64,000 nucleotides of DNA from NCBI GenBank assembly GCA_015060885.1, contig SUXO01000001.1, forward strand, positions 62,001 through 126,000, written 5' to 3'. Source of the DNA: Bacteroidales bacterium. Lineage in GTDB: Bacteria; Bacteroidota; Bacteroidia; Bacteroidales; Bacteroidaceae. Shown here piece by piece: positions 33,244 to 44,501 of the stretch; within the stretch, counting starts at the first letter, position 1; each line of letters opens with the position of its first letter. The notes below the pieces were generated by a model. That model had not been told where the DNA came from. It made no database searches and was given only the letters and a program-made list of their open reading frames with translations. Both the position numbers and the translations under genes were made by a program.

Positions 33244-33452
33244 TCTATAATTATATTCGCCATACACTTTGATTGTACGTTTTTAACAGGACCAAAGAAA
33301 AATGCCTTATCATACATATCTGCGTGAGAGATTTTTTTAAACCAATTTCAACATCTGTAGCAACAGATGCACTAATAGGATACTTTCAAATGTATATAGA
33401 TTCAGTTATAAATATGTTCTCGGCTATTTGTAAATAATTAAGGTATAACGAT

Positions 33453-33490
33453 AAAAAAGAGTGGCGAACATTTGTTTGCCACTCTTTTTT
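33453..33490. terminator. strong hairpin with A/T tails upstream of gmd
   Basis: aaaaaagagtggcgaac-attt-gtttgccactctttttt. Confidence 0.7.
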
Positions 33491-33574
33491 GTTGTTTCTT
33501 TGCTTTATAAAAACAAACAAGCGTTTCGCCCGTTTGCGAATAATAATGATTATAAACAAACAACTTAAAAGATT

Positions 33575-34663
33575 ATGAAAAAAGTTCTCATTACCGGTAT
33601 TACAGGACAGGATGGTTCGTTCCTCTCCGAATTCTTGTTGAGTAAAGGATACGATGTCCACGGAACAATACGCCGTTCATCGGTCGATTTCCGTGAGCGC
33701 ATTGCTCACCTCGAAGGAAACCCCCGTTTTCACCTTCATTATGCCGACCTGGGCGACTCTATGAGCCTTTTGCAGGTAATAGGCAAGGTTCGCCCCGACG
33801 AAATATACAACCTTGCTGCACAGAGCCACGTGCAGGTAAGTTTCGACTCTCCCGAATTTACTGCCAATGTCGATGCGACAGGCGTATTGCGCATTTTGGA
33901 GGCGGTGCGTCTTTCGGGCCTTGCAGAAACGTGCCGCATATACCAGGCATCGACATCGGAACTCTATGGCAAGGTCGAGGAGGTTCCGCAGAACGAAAAT
34001 ACCCCATTCCACCCTTACAGCCCCTACGCTGTGGCAAAGCTTTATGGTCATTGGATTGTGAAGGAGTACCGCGAGGCCTATAATATGTTCTGCTGTTCGG
34101 GTATTCTCTTCAACCACGAAAGCGAACGCCGTGGAGAAACCTTCGTTACACGCAAGATTACCCTTGCGGCTGCCCGCATTGCGCAGGGCAAGCAGGAGAA
34201 GCTCTACCTGGGCAACCTCTCTTCGTTGCGCGACTGGGGTTATGCAAAGGATTATGTCGAATGTATGTGGCTTATGTTGCAGAACGATAAGCCCGAAGAT
34301 TTTGTTATCGCAACAGGCGTACAACACTCAGTGCGCGATTTCTGCTACTATGCCTTCAAGCACGTGGGTATAGAGCTTGAATTTGTGGGCGAGGGTGCCG
34401 ACGAAAAGGGTATCGACAAGGCCACCGGCAAGGTACTCATTGAGGTTTCGCCCGATTTCTTCCGTCCCACCGATGTGGTGAACCTTTGGGGTGACCCTTC
34501 AAAGGCCCGCGAGAAACTCGGTTGGAACCCCCAGCGTACCACATTCGAACAGCTTGTAAAGATTATGGTCGACTCCGATATGGCAAAAGTTGCCGTGGAG
34601 CGCGCCGAAGAGCATATACGCACCAACCTTGCCGAATACCTGGAACGCGGAATTGTAAAATAA
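33575..34663 (+). CDS. gmd: GDP-mannose 4,6-dehydratase
   Basis: [56 protein letters not shown]. Confidence 0.97.
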   Translation: MKKVLITGITGQDGSFLSEFLLSKGYDVHGTIRRSSVDFRERIAHLEGNPRFHLHYADLGDSMSLLQVIGKVRPDEIYNLAAQSHVQVSFDSPEFTANVDATGVLRILEAVRLSGLAETCRIYQASTSELYGKVEEVPQNENTPFHPYSPYAVAKLYGHWIVKEYREAYNMFCCSGILFNHESERRGETFVTRKITLAAARIAQGKQEKLYLGNLSSLRDWGYAKDYVECMWLMLQNDKPEDFVIATGVQHSVRDFCYYAFKHVGIELEFVGEGADEKGIDKATGKVLIEVSPDFFRPTDVVNLWGDPSKAREKLGWNPQRTTFEQLVKIMVDSDMAKVAVERAEEHIRTNLAEYLERGIVK

Positions 34664-34672
34664 CCCTTTTTT

Positions 34673-35614
34673 ATGGAAAAGAATGCAAAGATATATGTTG
34701 CAGGCCATCGTGGAATGGTAGGCTCGGCCATTGTGCGCGAGCTGCAACGTCAGGGATACACCAATATAATAACCCGTACACACGCCGAACTCGACCTCTG
34801 CCGCCAGGAACAGGTGGAACAGTTCTTCGCGGCCGAAAAGCCCGAATATGTATTCCTTGCTGCTGCAAAGGTGGGCGGTATTGTAGCCAACCACACTGCC
34901 CTTGCCGACTTTATGTACGACAATATGATGCTCGAAATGAATGTCATAAACGCTGCATGGCGCAACGGGTGCAAGAAGTTGGAGTTCCTGGGCTCTTCGT
35001 GCATCTACCCCCGTATGGCTCCGCAGCCAATGAAGGAGAGCTGCCTGCTCACGTCGGAACTCGAACCCACCAACGAGGCATACGCGCTTGCAAAGATTTC
35101 GGGCCTTAAATATTGTGAGTATCTCAACCGCCAGTATGGTACCGACTATATAAGCGTTATGCCCACAAACCTTTATGGCCCGAACGACAACTATCACCCC
35201 ACCCACAGCCACGTTCTGCCGGCTCTCATACGCCGTTTCCACGAAGCGAAGGAGGCCGGGCTGAAAGAGGTCACATGCTGGGGCGATGGAACTCCTATGC
35301 GTGAGTTCCTCTACGTTGACGACCTTGCCAACCTCTGCGTGTTCCTTATGAACAATTACAGCGGTAACGAAACGGTAAATGCCGGTACGGGCAAGGAGGT
35401 GAGTATAAAGCAATTGACCGAGCTTGTCGCAAAGGTCGTGGGCTACGAAGGGGCGATACTGTGGGATACCACAAAGCCTAATGGCACTCCCCGCAAACTG
35501 CTCGATGTGTCGAAAAGTGCGGCTTTGGGGTGGCGTTACACCACAGAACTTGAAGAGGGCATACGCCTCTCATACGAGGATTTTCTCAATAATCCAATGA
35601 GAGCCGAGCGATAG
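34673..35614 (+). CDS. fcl: GDP-L-fucose synthase
   Basis: [63 protein letters not shown]. Confidence 0.96.
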   Translation: MEKNAKIYVAGHRGMVGSAIVRELQRQGYTNIITRTHAELDLCRQEQVEQFFAAEKPEYVFLAAAKVGGIVANHTALADFMYDNMMLEMNVINAAWRNGCKKLEFLGSSCIYPRMAPQPMKESCLLTSELEPTNEAYALAKISGLKYCEYLNRQYGTDYISVMPTNLYGPNDNYHPTHSHVLPALIRRFHEAKEAGLKEVTCWGDGTPMREFLYVDDLANLCVFLMNNYSGNETVNAGTGKEVSIKQLTELVAKVVGYEGAILWDTTKPNGTPRKLLDVSKSAALGWRYTTELEEGIRLSYEDFLNNPMRAER

Positions 35615-35661
35615 AGAGTTTTTATATATTCGCACAATAGCTGAACAACAAAAGAGAGAAA

Positions 35662-36453
35662 ATGAAAATAGCAATAATTGGAGCCGGAAATATGGGCGGA
35701 GCAATAGCACGAGGTCTTGCTCTCACCGCCGAAGGTACCGATATTTTTGTGTCGAACCCTTCGCTGCCCAAGCTCACCGCACTTAAAGAGGAGTTTCCAG
35801 CCATAAACACCACAACCAGCAACTGCGAGGCTGCACAAGGTGCCGATATAATATTCTTTGCGGTAAAGCCGTGGAAAATGGAAGAGGTAATAACCGGGCT
35901 TAAACCCTGCCTCGACTACAAAAAACAGACAATAGTTTCTGTGGCCGGTGGTGTGGGCAGTTGCGCGCTCGACGGCTGGTTACAGAAAGAGGGCGAGCCC
36001 TTGCCTGCGCTCTACATTGTTATCCCCAACACTGCGATATCATCGCGCGAGGGCGTTACCTTTATAAGCGGCAAACGCACCTGTGAAGCGGCCGACAAGG
36101 CTATGCTTGCACTCTTTTCGCCGCTCGGTTACGCCACAATGGTGAGCGAGGAACTTATCCCTGCCGGCACTTCGCTCGCGTCGTGCGGCATAGCATACGC
36201 CTTGCAATATATACGGGCAGCAGCCGAGGGTGGTGTGCAGCTTGGCTTTTCGGCCGGTGAGGCGCAATCCATTGTTATGCAGACAGTGCGTGGTGCGCTT
36301 GCCGTGCTTGCCGCCAATGGCACAACCCCCGAAACAGAAATCAACCGCGTGACAACCCCAGGCGGGCTCACACTCAAAGGCCTTGCAGCTATGGAGGCTG
36401 CCGGCTTCTCCGAAAGTGTTGCAGGCGGGTTGCAGGCCTCAACAACCAAATGA
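35662..36453 (+). CDS. proC: pyrroline-5-carboxylate reductase
   Basis: MKIAIIGAGNMGGAIARGL, VMQTVRGALAVLA, TTPGGLTLKGLAAMEAAGF. Confidence 0.95.
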   Translation: MKIAIIGAGNMGGAIARGLALTAEGTDIFVSNPSLPKLTALKEEFPAINTTTSNCEAAQGADIIFFAVKPWKMEEVITGLKPCLDYKKQTIVSVAGGVGSCALDGWLQKEGEPLPALYIVIPNTAISSREGVTFISGKRTCEAADKAMLALFSPLGYATMVSEELIPAGTSLASCGIAYALQYIRAAAEGGVQLGFSAGEAQSIVMQTVRGALAVLAANGTTPETEINRVTTPGGLTLKGLAAMEAAGFSESVAGGLQASTTK

Positions 36454-37550
36454 CAGACAATATGCAGACTACATATAAACGTATAGCAGTCAAGGTGGGC
36501 AGCAACGTGCTCACCCGTGCTGACGGAACGCTCGATGTAACGCGCGTGTCGGCAATAGTCGACGAAATTGCCGCCTTGCGTTCAAAAGGCGTGGAGGTGG
36601 TTCTCATATCATCGGGCGCGGTGGCAAGCGGTCGCAGTGAATTGCGTGGCCTTGTCACAAAGAACCTCGACACCGTGGGGCAGCGACAGCTCTTCTCGGC
36701 AGTGGGGCAGGCAAAACTCATAAACCGTTATTATGAGCTCTTCCGTGAGCATAACATCCCTGTGGGGCAGGTGCTCACAATGAAGGAGAGTTTTGCCACA
36801 CGCCGCCTCTATCTGAACCAGCGCAACTGCATTATGGTGATGCTCGAAAACGGGGTGTTGCCCATTGTGAACGAGAACGACACGGTGAGCGTAACAGAGC
36901 TTATGTTCACCGACAACGACGAACTTTCGGGTATGATAGCCTCAATGGTCGATGCGCAGGCACTCATAATATTGAGCAATATCGACGGTGTCTACAATGG
37001 CGTGCCCGGCAGCGAAGGTGTCGAGGTTATACGTCGTGTGGAGCCGGGCAGGGAGCTTGCCGACTATATTCAGGCAACAAAGTCGAGTTTCGGTCGCGGT
37101 GGAATGATGACGAAGTGCAACATCGCCCGCAAGGTAGCCGAAGAGGGTATTGCCGTTTACATAGCCAACGGCCGTCGCGAGGGCATTCTCACTTCGTTGG
37201 TGACGGCTCCCGACAGTGTGGTATGTACCTGTTTCGAGCCCTCGGCCGGCAGTGTGTCGCCCATAAAGAAGTGGATAGCCCACAGCACGGGTTTTGTAAA
37301 GGGCACTATATTCCTTAACGAGAAGGCGGTTGCCGCAGTGTGTGGCGACAAGGCTGTGAGCATACTTCCTGTGGGTGTTGTGAGAGCCGAAGGAACATTC
37401 TATCGCGACGACCTTGTGCAGGTGGCCGGCCCCGATGGCTCGATGCTTGGCGTGGGGCGTGTGGCCTGTGACAGCGACGAAGTGAACGAGCTTGCGGGCA
37501 AGCACGGATGCAAGCCTGTTGTGCATTACGATTATTTATATCTGGAATAG
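36450..37550 (+). CDS. proB: glutamate 5-kinase
   Basis: [58 protein letters not shown]-terminal PUA. ATGA overlap with proC. Confidence 0.96.
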   Translation: MTDNMQTTYKRIAVKVGSNVLTRADGTLDVTRVSAIVDEIAALRSKGVEVVLISSGAVASGRSELRGLVTKNLDTVGQRQLFSAVGQAKLINRYYELFREHNIPVGQVLTMKESFATRRLYLNQRNCIMVMLENGVLPIVNENDTVSVTELMFTDNDELSGMIASMVDAQALIILSNIDGVYNGVPGSEGVEVIRRVEPGRELADYIQATKSSFGRGGMMTKCNIARKVAEEGIAVYIANGRREGILTSLVTAPDSVVCTCFEPSAGSVSPIKKWIAHSTGFVKGTIFLNEKAVAAVCGDKAVSILPVGVVRAEGTFYRDDLVQVAGPDGSMLGVGRVACDSDEVNELAGKHGCKPVVHYDYLYLE

Positions 37551-37558
37551 AGGACAAA

Positions 37559-38806
37559 ATGGAACTTAACGATATTTTCAAGAGTGTGAAGAGCGCCTCG
37601 AAAGGGGTGCTTAAATTGAGTGAGGAGCGTGTGAATAAAGTGTTGTGCGCAGTTGCCGATGCGGCTGTGGAGTGTGCTCCCGAAATTCTTGCCGCCAACA
37701 ACGAGGATTTGGCCAGAATGTCGCCCGACGACCCCAAATATGACCGCCTTCGCCTCACGAAGGAGCGTATCGAAGCAATTGCAGCCGATATGCGCAAGGT
37801 GGCATCCCTTCCCTCGCCGCTTGGCCGCATCCTCAAAGAGAACACCCTGCCTAACGGCCTTCACATATCCCGTGTGAGTGTTCCTTTCGGTGTTATAGGC
37901 GTTATATATGAGGCGCGCCCCAATGTAAGTTTCGATGTCTTTGCCCTCTGCTTGAAGGCGGGCAGTGCCTGTGTGCTTAAAGGCGGCAGCGATGCCGAAA
38001 TGTCTAATAAGGCCATTGTGAAGGTTATACGCAGTGTGCTTGCAGGCTATGGCATAGATATACACACTGTGGAATTGCTCCCCGTGGAGCGCGAAGCGAC
38101 AGCAGCCCTGCTCAATGCTCGCGGTTATGTCGACCTGCTCATTCCTCGTGGCAGCAGCAACCTCATAAACTATGTACGCTCCAATGCCACAATCCCTGTC
38201 ATAGAAACGGGTGCCGGTGTGTGCCACACCTATTTCGATGCATCGGGTAACCTTGAAAAGGGAATGGCTATTGTGAACAATGCCAAGACACGCCGTGTGA
38301 GTGTGTGCAACGCGCTCGACTGCCTGCTTGTGAATACAGCAAGGCTGGGTGAGCTTGCAGCCCTCTGCGCCCCCTTGCAGAGCAGCAATGTGAAGATTTA
38401 TGCCGATGAAGCCGCTTACGGCGCACTTTCCGGCAACTACCCGGCATCCTTGCTCTTCCGCGCCACAGCCGACAGCTATGGTACCGAATTTTTGAGCTAT
38501 GCAATGGCGGTGAAAACAGTAGCTTCGGTCGATGAGGCCATTGCCCACATTTCGGAATACGGGTCGGGCCACAGCGAATGTATAATAGCCGAAGAGGAGG
38601 CAGCCGTGAATGCCTTTACCCTTCTGGTCGATGCAGCCTGTGTATATGCCAACGCACCCACATCGTTTACCGACGGCGCACAGTTCGGCTTGGGAGCCGA
38701 AATCGGCATCAGCACACAGAAACTGCACGCCCGTGGCCCTATGGCTCTCGACGAGATTGTCACCTATAAATGGATTATAAAAGGTAACGGGCAGGTGCGC
38801 GGGTAA
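37559..38806 (+). CDS. proA: glutamate-5-semialdehyde dehydrogenase
   Basis: [69 protein letters not shown]. Start at internal Met 37559. Confidence 0.96.
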   Translation: MELNDIFKSVKSASKGVLKLSEERVNKVLCAVADAAVECAPEILAANNEDLARMSPDDPKYDRLRLTKERIEAIAADMRKVASLPSPLGRILKENTLPNGLHISRVSVPFGVIGVIYEARPNVSFDVFALCLKAGSACVLKGGSDAEMSNKAIVKVIRSVLAGYGIDIHTVELLPVEREATAALLNARGYVDLLIPRGSSNLINYVRSNATIPVIETGAGVCHTYFDASGNLEKGMAIVNNAKTRRVSVCNALDCLLVNTARLGELAALCAPLQSSNVKIYADEAAYGALSGNYPASLLFRATADSYGTEFLSYAMAVKTVASVDEAIAHISEYGSGHSECIIAEEEAAVNAFTLLVDAACVYANAPTSFTDGAQFGLGAEIGISTQKLHARGPMALDEIVTYKWIIKGNGQVRG

Positions 38807-38816
38807 TTTCTGCCCG

Positions 38817-39047
38817 TTGGTTCGCTTTTCTATCAGCACTCCACGCGGCAACATATTAACGTTGCTACGCGTGACTATTGCTGAAAAGCTCACCGATAAT
38901 TAGTTGTCATTGGCTCGCTTTTCTATCCGCATCCGCTGAAAAGCTCACCGATAATTAGTTGTCATTGGTTCGCTTTTCTATCAGCACTCCACGCGGCAAC
39001 ATATTAACGTTGCTACGCGTGACTATTGCTGAAAAGCTCACCGATAA
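38817..39047. repeat. three-unit structured intergenic repeat cluster (83+ bp unit, shortened 55-bp unit, 83-bp unit)
   Basis: ttggttcgcttttctatcagcactccacgcggcaacatattaacgttgctacgcgtgactattgctgaaaagctcaccgataa at 38817-38899 and, identical, at 38965-39047. Internally deleted copy at 38910-38964. Each full unit is an imperfect inverted repeat. Confidence 0.95.
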
Positions 39048-39061
39048 CAAAACAGGTTTTG

Positions 39062-42000
39062 CTATTCAAAGAAACGGAAAGTATCGTACCACTTTATCTT
39101 CTTCTTTGCAAGTTCGCTGCCCTGTTTTTCGGCAAGGCGGTACCAGCGTGCGGCGGCAAACTCGTTTTTCTTTGTTCCGCGCCCCTTTTCGTAGCAGTAT
39201 GCTACACGTTCCATTGCTTTGGGGTGCCGTTGGTTTGCAGCCTCGTGGTACCAGTGGAATGCTCTCTTACGGCTCTTTTTGACATATGTGCCCTTCTCGT
39301 GGAATTGCGCCAACTTGAACTGTGCCTCTCTGTGTCCGGCCTTTGCGGCGCGGGTGTAGTAGTCGCCGGCAGGGCTTTTGCGCATTTTTCGTTTGCTTAA
39401 TCCGGCTGCAATATCCTCCTTTTCCTTTATTTGGCCAAGTATAAAGAGGGCAACGGGCTCCTCCTGTCCGGCAGCCTTCATATACCAATTGTAAGCGACA
39501 GCGCTGTCCGGTTTCACTCCAATGCCTTTCATATAGCAGTCGGCAAGTATGGTCTGCGATGCAGCGTAACCGTTCTCGGCCGAAAGGGTGTAGTATTTTA
39601 TTGCAAGCGAGTCGTTTTTGTGCGTTCCCACTCCGTGCATATAACAGCTTGCAAGGTTGTGCAGGGCTGCCTTGTTGCCCAGGTTTGCTGCTTTGCGGAA
39701 ATTTGTGAATCCTTTGATGCTGTCCTGTTCGGTGCCCAGGCCAAGCATAATGCAGACAGCTGTGTTGAAAACCGCGTCGGGGTAGCCGAGTGCAGCAGCC
39801 TCGCTGAACAGTTTGAAGGCCTCATTATACTCTTTTTCGCGGAACAGTTTGCGCCCCTCTTCGTTTTTCAGGAAGCAGTGGGCAAGCAGTTCGGGAGTGT
39901 CTATTCCTGTTATGGGCCTGATGGTGCGTTCTGCTTCGTTCCTCTGTTTCACAAGGTCGTCTATGCGGCGTGTGAACATTGTGCTGTCGGTGCTGTAAAA
40001 TGTGCCGTCGGCATATCCCTCGACATTTACATCTATGCTCCTGGCTGTGGAGTTATTGTATAGCTCAACCTTAATTTTACCATCAATGGCTGTTGCCTGC
40101 GGAACCCACAAAAGGGTACGGCGATAGTCGCGCACGCTGCTGTCGGGGCGTAGTGTGCTGTAATCGGGGGCATAGAACTGCTTGCTTTGGGTGTAACCGT
40201 ACACAAGTGTGTAGCGGGCACTGCTGCTGTGCGACAGTTGCGGTATAAGGCTGCCGGCCCTCTCTTTTTCGCTGTTGGGTATGAAGCAGGCGACATAGTT
40301 GGGCATTTCATCGTCTTGTGCATTTTTGCTCTTCCTCTCGAAGGTTATTGCATCGGGCGCATCGTCTATATCCCAGTTTCTGGGCGGTATGCCTGTTTTT
40401 TGTGTAAACAGGTGGTAGAATGTGGAATAGTCGTAAGTCTTTATACTTTTAGTGTTTCCGCTCTGGACCCTTTTTCCGTTGTATAGTTTGCGCGTGTTTT
40501 CATCGGAGCGTATCACAATCTCCTTGAAGTCCAGCATTTTGGAAACATTCACGCCGGCGGTGTACTCTTCGTTGCTGCGTGGTATGCTGTCGGTGTGGTA
40601 TTCTCCGTCGAGAACCATACCTTGTATCCAATAACACCAGTTGAGGTTGTGCCGCCAGAATGCACTGCGCATAATGTCGACCGCGGTGAGAGTGTTGTGG
40701 TAGGCAGGGTCCTGAATGAGAAAGCTGCTCTGTCTCCTTATCTTGTTCATTCCACCAAAAACATCGACTACAATGCCATTGCCGCCGCTATTTAATCCAC
40801 CGTTGCTGCCCATAACGTACCGGTCGAACGATGAAAGAGTGGGCGCACCGAGCGAATACTCTTTTATACCATAGGGTGTGGAGTGGTCGAAAATGTGGTT
40901 TACAAAAGGGGATTCATAGTGACCGTATGAGCGGTAGCCGGTGGGGTCCCACGGGTCTATGCGGTTGGTGAGGTATGTGACATCCTGGGCATACTCCCAC
41001 TCGTCGAGGAAGTCGAGGCGCATTTCACTGCGTGGCGGGCGGTAGTTGCTGCTGCGTTTCTTTTTCGACACCACCTCGACCTGTGTGAGCAGGTATTCAA
41101 AGGGGTTTATCCTTATAATCTCCTCTCTCGCCTCTTTCAGCCTCTCCTGCGTAAGTGCTTTTCCTGTGTTGCGCTCCCAATAGTCGTACAGGCGCATGGC
41201 GGGCGAAAAATAGCGGTCGAGGTTGAATGCGAATATGCTGTCTTTGGTCGAAAGCGAGTTGAGTGCAGGGGTGAGCTTTGCCACTTTCTTACCATAGAAA
41301 TCCTTTGTGTTCAGGCGAAATTCTCCCTTTTCATCGGTCTTGAAATCATATTTGGTGACATTGCTGTCGCGGTAGGTAATCTCGAACTTTACCCTGCTGT
41401 CGGGTATGGTTGTAACAATGTATTTGTCGAGCTTGCCTATCCTGCGGTTGGGTTTCTTCTTTATGAACCTCCCGTTTACGGTTATCCCTTTTTCAATGGG
41501 CTCGGCAAGGTCGGCAAATCTGTTGCACAGTTTGCTCCAATCGTACGATGTCCAGCCGTGGGTGAGCATTACAAGGTCGAGTTCACGTATGCGGTTCCCG
41601 TTTGCGGGGTTAAAGTAGCGTGCAGCATCGGGGATGTACCCTTTTACTTCGCTGCCGAGCAGCATATAGGTGTATATGTTGTAGCTGTACGATGTTGTCA
41701 GCGGTGTGTCGGCATCGGTTACTGCGAGCGAGAAGTTGCCGCCTGTGAGGGGGGTACCATCCTCGCGTTCGATGCTCAATGTGATTTTCCCGTGCGGTGT
41801 CGCTTGCAAGTTGTCGAGCGGACGGTCATTGCTCTTCACCAACAGCCTGGCAGTGGGGCGGTCATCGACAATTGTTCCGTCGTGGGTAACGAAGAACATT
41901 CTTTCGGCAAGAGGCAAGCCTTCGCCTGCAAAGAGTATCACGCGGTTTACACCTTCGGGCAATGTGTTGCGGTCTATGGCAAAATAGACACTCTTTTCAT

Positions 42001-42988
42001 TCGATGAGAAGCGTTCGTAGAAATTGGTCTTTCCGCGGTGGACCGCAGCACAACCCAGTTCCACCGGCGATACGATGGTATTCTTCACGGAAATACCTAT
42101 GGTGCTGCTGTTGTGGTCGAGTGTTATTGCAACCCCCTCGCTCTCGGCTTCGGGGAGGCGGAATTTCTTTTTGTTGCCGTGAATGGCTGCGCTGTATTTT
42201 ACCCCTTTCTGCGGGTTCAAAAGGAATGTGCCCTTTCCCATATGTTCGGGTGTGGCGGTAAAGAGCTCGTCTCCATCGGCAAACACGGTTATGCTTTTCC
42301 CGCTGTTTATGCCGTCGGGCCCGAAGATTTCATAGGCTACACGTGTTTCCACACCTTCGAGAAGGTGTCCTCCTTCGGGGTAGAATTTGATATCCCATTC
42401 GGGCAGTTTGCCGTTCTCCCATCGCATTTTACGGTCGAGGCCTGTAACGCTGCTGTCCTTGTCGATATCGACCAGGAACGCCCTGCGTCTGTCGAGCATA
42501 TTGCGGAATGTGTAATCGCCGTTCTTCACCTTGTCGAACACGGGGAATACGCGGCTGAACACTGCATCCTTGCCGCGGTTGAGCATATATCTTGTGTAGG
42601 AACGCACCTCGTAATAACCCGACAGCAGCTGCTCGTTGAGCTCAAAGGAGCCGTCGCAGGTTCCGTTGTCGTCTATCTTGTATTTCTGTGTGCGCACCAC
42701 ATACCCTTCGGGTGCCACAAGTTCCACATACAGCACACGGCTTATAGTGGTGGGAGTGTCCTGTGTGCCGCTTGTCACGTAGGCTTTGAACCAGATGCTC
42801 TCGCCCAGGTAGTAGCTGTTATTGTCGAAATGGAGGTATACACGCTCTTCGGGGAACAGTTCCTGTTTTATAACCGACCGCACAACAAGGTTGTCGAGCG
42901 TGTTGCGCAGGGTGCTGTCCTTCTTCTCTTGTGCTGTTGCCGCCAGAGTGGCGAGCAACAGGATGTATGTAAGCAATCTCTTCATCAT
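39062..42988 (-). CDS. large secreted protein: MG2-like N-terminal region, TonB-plug-like middle segment, C-terminal Sel1 repeats
   Basis: Signal peptide MMKRLLTYILLLATLAATAQ; PEERVYLHFDNNSYYLGESIWFKAYV (MG2-like); C-terminal ~265 aa of Sel1 repeats (e.g. ALHNLASCYMHGVGTHKNDSLAIKYYTLSAENGYAASQ). Confidence 0.75.
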   Translation of the reverse strand: MMKRLLTYILLLATLAATAQEKKDSTLRNTLDNLVVRSVIKQELFPEERVYLHFDNNSYYLGESIWFKAYVTSGTQDTPTTISRVLYVELVAPEGYVVRTQKYKIDDNGTCDGSFELNEQLLSGYYEVRSYTRYMLNRGKDAVFSRVFPVFDKVKNGDYTFRNMLDRRRAFLVDIDKDSSVTGLDRKMRWENGKLPEWDIKFYPEGGHLLEGVETRVAYEIFGPDGINSGKSITVFADGDELFTATPEHMGKGTFLLNPQKGVKYSAAIHGNKKKFRLPEAESEGVAITLDHNSSTIGISVKNTIVSPVELGCAAVHRGKTNFYERFSSNEKSVYFAIDRNTLPEGVNRVILFAGEGLPLAERMFFVTHDGTIVDDRPTARLLVKSNDRPLDNLQATPHGKITLSIEREDGTPLTGGNFSLAVTDADTPLTTSYSYNIYTYMLLGSEVKGYIPDAARYFNPANGNRIRELDLVMLTHGWTSYDWSKLCNRFADLAEPIEKGITVNGRFIKKKPNRRIGKLDKYIVTTIPDSRVKFEITYRDSNVTKYDFKTDEKGEFRLNTKDFYGKKVAKLTPALNSLSTKDSIFAFNLDRYFSPAMRLYDYWERNTGKALTQERLKEAREEIIRINPFEYLLTQVEVVSKKKRSSNYRPPRSEMRLDFLDEWEYAQDVTYLTNRIDPWDPTGYRSYGHYESPFVNHIFDHSTPYGIKEYSLGAPTLSSFDRYVMGSNGGLNSGGNGIVVDVFGGMNKIRRQSSFLIQDPAYHNTLTAVDIMRSAFWRHNLNWCYWIQGMVLDGEYHTDSIPRSNEEYTAGVNVSKMLDFKEIVIRSDENTRKLYNGKRVQSGNTKSIKTYDYSTFYHLFTQKTGIPPRNWDIDDAPDAITFERKSKNAQDDEMPNYVACFIPNSEKERAGSLIPQLSHSSSARYTLVYGYTQSKQFYAPDYSTLRPDSSVRDYRRTLLWVPQATAIDGKIKVELYNNSTARSIDVNVEGYADGTFYSTDSTMFTRRIDDLVKQRNEAERTIRPITGIDTPELLAHCFLKNEEGRKLFREKEYNEAFKLFSEAAALGYPDAVFNTAVCIMLGLGTEQDSIKGFTNFRKAANLGNKAALHNLASCYMHGVGTHKNDSLAIKYYTLSAENGYAASQTILADCYMKGIGVKPDSAVAYNWYMKAAGQEEPVALFILGQIKEKEDIAAGLSKRKMRKSPAGDYYTRAAKAGHREAQFKLAQFHEKGTYVKKSRKRAFHWYHEAANQRHPKAMERVAYCYEKGRGTKKNEFAAARWYRLAEKQGSELAKKKIKWYDTFRFFE

Positions 42989-42995
42989 ATTGCTG

Positions 42996-44480
42996 TCAGT
43001 TTATGGGTGTTGAACCTACAAGCATCGGTCGTCTGCTTGTCTGCTGTGTTTCTGCTTTGCCGTGCCGGTATATTATGTGTGCATCGTATATGGTGTTGGC
43101 CTTTTCACCGTCCACTATTGCCGAAGCCCACTCTTTCTGCTTTATGTACTCCTCGGCAGAGGCTATCATAGCCGAGCGTATGAGCTCTATGTTGTCGACA
43201 ATGTTTTCGTTGCTTGTATTAAGCGATATGTCGCACCCTTTTATTGCAATGTCGCCGGCTTGTCCGTTATTGTCGGCAATGAATGATGCTCTCACGCTGC
43301 ATCTCCTAATATCGCTTTTTGCGATGCCCGGTGCTGTATCATTGTCTTGCAAGTTCATATATCCGTAATATGTTTCACTTGCATACCTAATGGCTGTTAC
43401 GCTCTCTTGCGGTGTCGTAGCCTTCTCTGTTGTAGCAGGTGCTGTGGCTGTTATGGTGTCGGTTGGCTGTTGCACTGCCTTTGTGGCAACCGTGGCTCTT
43501 TTTTTCTTTTTCGTTGGTACCGGGGGCGGGGGAACGGTTGTCCGGGCTGTTACAATTGGCGCAGTTTCTTCCTTTGTATGGGTTGCCGCAACGTCGGCTG
43601 TTACCTCTTTGTAGCTGTATATATATTGTGGCTTGGCAAACAACAACAGCAACAGCGATGTTGCGGGTATAAGGTAGAGCCACTTGGCGAGCCTGGCTCT
43701 GTCCGACTCTTTGCGTGCCATCATTGTAATTCTTTTGCGCACGCTGCTCTGGCTGAACCTGTTTATGAGTTGTGTGCCCGCGTTGCTTGCCGCCTTTTTG
43801 AGTATGAGCAACTGGTAGTCGCGTGCATTGTCGCTGTGCTCCATAACATATCGGTCGGCTTCGTATTCGTGTATCTCCTTTATGTCGTTTTCGAGCATAT
43901 ATATAAATGGGTTGAACCATTGGAACGCTTTTACTGCGGCAAGCAGCAGTATGTCCAGCGAGTGGCGGTGGAGTATGTGCCCCTCTTCGTGCAGGAGAAT
44001 CTCTTTTCCACACTCGTTATAGTCGCTTTCCGAAATTACAATATGGTTGAACCAACTGAAAGGGGCAACAGTGTCGGCGTGGCAGTGTATTATGGCTTTT
44101 CCACGCTGTTCGGTCCACAGTGTTCCGCGTCTTATGGCAGTGGCGGCCTTTGTGATACCCATTGCTGTTCCCAAAAGAGTGAAAGCTACCCCGGCAAGGT
44201 ATATTGCAAGGATAATGTTTTCCCATTCTATGGCGGTTGTGGCTCCTTGAATTGCTGTTGTTGCAATGTTGGTGCCTGCAACGATGTTTGCCGGTGCTTC
44301 CATTACAACGGTAAAGTGTATTTCGGCCCACGGCAGCAGTGCCGACACTACCACCGTGCCAAGCAACAGCAGGCGGTTGAGCGATGCAAATGTCTCCTTG
44401 CGCAGCAGCAACGTGAAAGGAATGTAAAGCACCGCAAGGCAGATGGTCCATTTGATTATATATACAAGGAATGCGCTCAT
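42996..44480 (-). CDS. M56 family metallopeptidase (BlaR1/MecR1-like antirepressor)
   Basis: N-terminal TM segments, HEEGHILHRHSLD (HExxH), EYEADRYVM; periplasmic T/A-rich C-terminal region instead of a recognisable penicillin-binding sensor. Confidence 0.88.
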   Translation of the reverse strand: MSAFLVYIIKWTICLAVLYIPFTLLLRKETFASLNRLLLLGTVVVSALLPWAEIHFTVVMEAPANIVAGTNIATTAIQGATTAIEWENIILAIYLAGVAFTLLGTAMGITKAATAIRRGTLWTEQRGKAIIHCHADTVAPFSWFNHIVISESDYNECGKEILLHEEGHILHRHSLDILLLAAVKAFQWFNPFIYMLENDIKEIHEYEADRYVMEHSDNARDYQLLILKKAASNAGTQLINRFSQSSVRKRITMMARKESDRARLAKWLYLIPATSLLLLLFAKPQYIYSYKEVTADVAATHTKEETAPIVTARTTVPPPPVPTKKKKRATVATKAVQQPTDTITATAPATTEKATTPQESVTAIRYASETYYGYMNLQDNDTAPGIAKSDIRRCSVRASFIADNNGQAGDIAIKGCDISLNTSNENIVDNIELIRSAMIASAEEYIKQKEWASAIVDGEKANTIYDAHIIYRHGKAETQQTSRRPMLVGSTPIN

Positions 44481-44501
44481 CGCTTCTCTCTTTTTCGTGG
44501 G

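Noticed and set aside
33244-33450. Possible gene remnant after the small lipoprotein
   Set aside because: Only short broken frames; no recognisable similarity by eye.
37532-38893. 453-aa antisense ORF over proA
   Set aside because: proA is unambiguous; shadow ORF of high-GC3 coding sequence.
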